Shown here piece by piece: positions 62,677-64,000 of a stretch of DNA of 64,000 nucleotides. Source of the stretch: an uncultured Allomuricauda sp. (GTDB lineage Bacteria > Bacteroidota > Bacteroidia > Flavobacteriales > Flavobacteriaceae); NCBI RefSeq assembly GCF_947501165.1, contig NZ_CANMUU010000004.1, positions 1 to 64,000 on the forward strand. The letters are read 5' to 3'. The first letter of the stretch is position 1. Each line of letters opens with the position of its first letter. The notes beneath the pieces are model-generated. The model saw only the letters and a list, made by a program, of their open reading frames with translations, searched no databases and was not told the DNA's origin. A program made the translations under genes and the position numbers.

Positions 62677-63083
62677 TAGAATTCCAATTTTAGAATTTGT
62701 TGGTTCTTCATTTCGTCCATCACTATAAAACCTTTGATAATTCCTGTACTGGGAAATGAGTAATTGCCTATTCCCTGTAATTGGCCAAGCACCGCACCTT
62801 TTTCTCCCTTCCCATTAATTTCGTATACCACCGAAGATGGAGCTCTTAAAGGGGACTTAAGCCAAATGTTGAGTAAATACTGCTCAGATGTATTGGATAG
62901 TACGACCTTCATTTCGGCATTCTCAATTTCCTCAACCACATTTCCTTTAACCTCAGCCATGTAAAGATTTTCTGATGAAGAGAAAAAGTCAAGGTTCTTT
63001 CCAGAAAGAAATAGGACAATCGCCAATGTGGGGGTCAGAATCATCCACATCCATTTATGTCTTGTTCGTAATCGATAATCCAT
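62676..63083 (-). CDS. Single-pass membrane protein of unknown function, 135 aa
   Basis: A short protein with a basic N-terminus (MDYRLRTRHKWMW), one membrane helix (residues 12-27) and a ~105-residue beta-rich exterior domain (AEVKGNVVEEIENAEMKVVL, then SPSSVVYEINGKGEKGAVLGQ-like segment). No family is recognised. It is sandwiched in the redox operon, 3 bases after the small membrane protein and overlapping the Rieske-fusion start by one base, so it is probably an accessory subunit. Confidence 0.72.
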   Translation of the reverse strand: MDYRLRTRHKWMWMILTPTLAIVLFLSGKNLDFFSSSENLYMAEVKGNVVEEIENAEMKVVLSNTSEQYLLNIWLKSPLRAPSSVVYEINGKGEKGAVLGQLQGIGNYSFPSTGIIKGFIVMDEMKNQQILKLEF

Positions 63084-63086
63084 TTC

Positions 63087-63296
63087 TTATTCTTTTTTAT
63101 TTTGGAACAGACGCTTTATGAGAAAAGGCCACGTGGCCACTACACCAGGAAAAAGCAATAGTCTGACAACTTTTTTACTATTTCCCATTATGGGGTCGAT
63201 TCGTTTTGCGAAAAGAATGAAGTAGAGTCCAAATAGAAATCCTGCCAAAAAGTAAATCTGGAGAATAATCAAAAATGTAAATATTGCTGTCTCCAT
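63087..63296 (-). CDS. Small two-helix membrane protein, 69 aa
   Basis: A 69-residue protein with two hydrophobic segments: residues 4-30 (FTFLIILQIYFLAGFLFGLY) and about 45-60 (LLLFPGVVATWPFLIK). A short RIDPIMGNSKK loop lies between them and the C-terminus is basic. It is placed one base after the TPP-enzyme stop and 3 bases before the next gene, so it is a real operon member. No family is recognised; it resembles small membrane subunits of respiratory complexes only in size and topology. Confidence 0.7.
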   Translation of the reverse strand: METAIFTFLIILQIYFLAGFLFGLYFILFAKRIDPIMGNSKKVVRLLLFPGVVATWPFLIKRLFQNKKE

Positions 63297-63297
63297 A

Positions 63298-64000
63298 TTA
63301 AATCAGATTTACATCTGTGATAACTTCCAAAACGGCAGGTCCGGGTTGTTCAAAAAGTGATTTCATTGTCTTCATAAGGTCTTCTTGTTTCTCCACACGT
63401 TTTCCCCAAGCGCCACAGGATACTGCAAAGTCAGCAAAGTTTGGGTTGGAAAGTGAAGTTTTCCATACATCAAACTCCCCAGCCCTTTGCTCCTTAGAAA
63501 TTTTACCCAATTCATGATTGTTCAGAACTATAAGCTTCACTGGCATGTTATACTTTACCAAAGTGGTGATTTCAGCCAGGTATTGACATAAACCTCCATC
63601 ACCGGCGACCGCCACCACCGGTCTGGAACTCCCAACAGCGGTCCATGCTCCAATTGAAGCGGGAAGTGCGAAACCTATGGAGCCCAAATAGCCAGACATT
63701 AGAAAATCGTGTTCTTTCGATTCAAAATACCTACCGAAAGAGTAGGCATTGTTGCCCACATCCACACACATTACCGCATCTTCCGGGGTAAGCTGGTTCA
63801 TGGCATCAAAAACAGCTATGGAACTAACTCCATTATCCGATGTTTCCAATAATCGCTTCGCCTTTTCGCTTCTCCAAATCTTCCAGCGTTCAGCAATTTC
63901 GTCGGTTTGGTCAATGGTATCGATAGCATCTTCCAATTCCGAATCGAATATTTCCAGGGTTCTTGAAATTTCTCCCCAAACGGCTACTTCTACCTGATGG
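63298..64000 (-). CDS. TPP-dependent enzyme, C-terminal part (PoxB/pyruvate oxidase-like), 5' truncated by window
   Basis: The frame is open through the window end; codons before the apparent TTG start at 63936 read in family-like fashion (VAVWGEISRTLEIF), so the real start is outside. The ~234 visible residues include DVGNNAYSFGRYFES, MSGYLGSIGFALPASIGAW, the TPP-Mg2+ motif GDGGLCQYLAEITTLVKYN ending in LNN, and LGKISKEQRAGEF. This fits pyruvate oxidase/acetolactate synthase-type enzymes, nearest PoxB by motif. It lacks the extra C-terminal membrane-binding peptide of E. coli PoxB. It heads the redox operon. Confidence 0.85.
   Translation of the reverse strand, partial: HQVEVAVWGEISRTLEIFDSELEDAIDTIDQTDEIAERWKIWRSEKAKRLLETSDNGVSSIAVFDAMNQLTPEDAVMCVDVGNNAYSFGRYFESKEHDFLMSGYLGSIGFALPASIGAWTAVGSSRPVVAVAGDGGLCQYLAEITTLVKYNMPVKLIVLNNHELGKISKEQRAGEFDVWKTSLSNPNFADFAVSCGAWGKRVEKQEDLMKTMKSLFEQPGPAVLEVITDVNLI

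Noticed and set aside
1-64000. CRISPR array, tRNA/rRNA genes, insertion sequences or prophage
   Set aside because: No regularly spaced repeats, cloverleaf-like segments, transposase or phage structural genes were recognised by reading; short RNAs could still be missed.

Overview
The window is a chromosomal segment of a marine-type member of the Flavobacteriaceae (Bacteroidota). The evidence is consistent across the window: a gliding-motility/type IX secretion (T9SS) type B C-terminal domain, PorT and the T9SS plug protein, a 287-residue primary sigma factor lacking region 1.1, an AccD without its zinc finger, many promoters with the TAnnTTTG -7 box, lipoproteins with acidic residues after the lipidated Cys, and a complete Na+-translocating NADH:quinone reductase (Nqr) operon. 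No rRNA, tRNA, CRISPR array, phage or insertion sequence was seen. Gene names not tied to a visible motif rest on family recognition by eye; no database search was possible.

Layout. 1-2454: a surface cassette with the 3' end of a repeat-rich adhesin-like gene, a small exported protein and a T9SS type B cargo protein. 2527-9636: housekeeping and peptidase genes (Tat-exported M15 peptidase, M48 peptidase, a 55-residue membrane protein, ankyrin protein, gpmI, map, a methyltransferase), then apbE and a small Nqr-associated gene. 9719-13144: an AraC-type membrane regulator divergent from an S41 peptidase, plus a DUF4846 protein. These lie between nqrF and the apbE pair. 13231-19307: nqrABCDEF on the minus strand. 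19457-26809: T9SS plug, DUF3667, ApaG, PruA, a GlxA-type regulator, a secreted DJ-1-like protein and a lipoprotein. 26926-41681: DinB, rsmG, fatty acid desaturase, aminotransferase, trkAH, ubiE-porT, a SpoU methyltransferase, a TamL-like assembly factor, fbaA, accD and two unknowns. 41817-46569: a lipoprotein, rpsO, pnp and rpoD. 46753-53622: accessory genes, including a SUKH-type protein and a second AraC/DJ-1 locus that ends in a serine-hydrolase homologue with no catalytic residues. 53688-56138: rpe, ypdA and an unknown. 56155-64000: a 12-gene head-to-tail minus-strand cluster.

How the genes work together. Nqr pumps Na+ while reducing quinone, and ApbE supplies the covalent FMN of NqrB and NqrC. 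UbiE completes menaquinone, GpmI and FbaA are glycolytic, and AccD feeds lipid synthesis with the desaturase. PorT, the plug protein and the type B cargo belong to T9SS.

The best candidate for an undescribed system is the 60404-64000 operon: a PoxB-like TPP enzyme, two small membrane proteins, a ferric-reductase-like membrane domain fused to a Rieske domain, a membrane-anchored protein with a Cys/His motif, and a YHS protein. It looks like a membrane electron-transfer module. Second is the AraC / DJ-1 / NTF2-like / dead hydrolase locus at 49524-53622.
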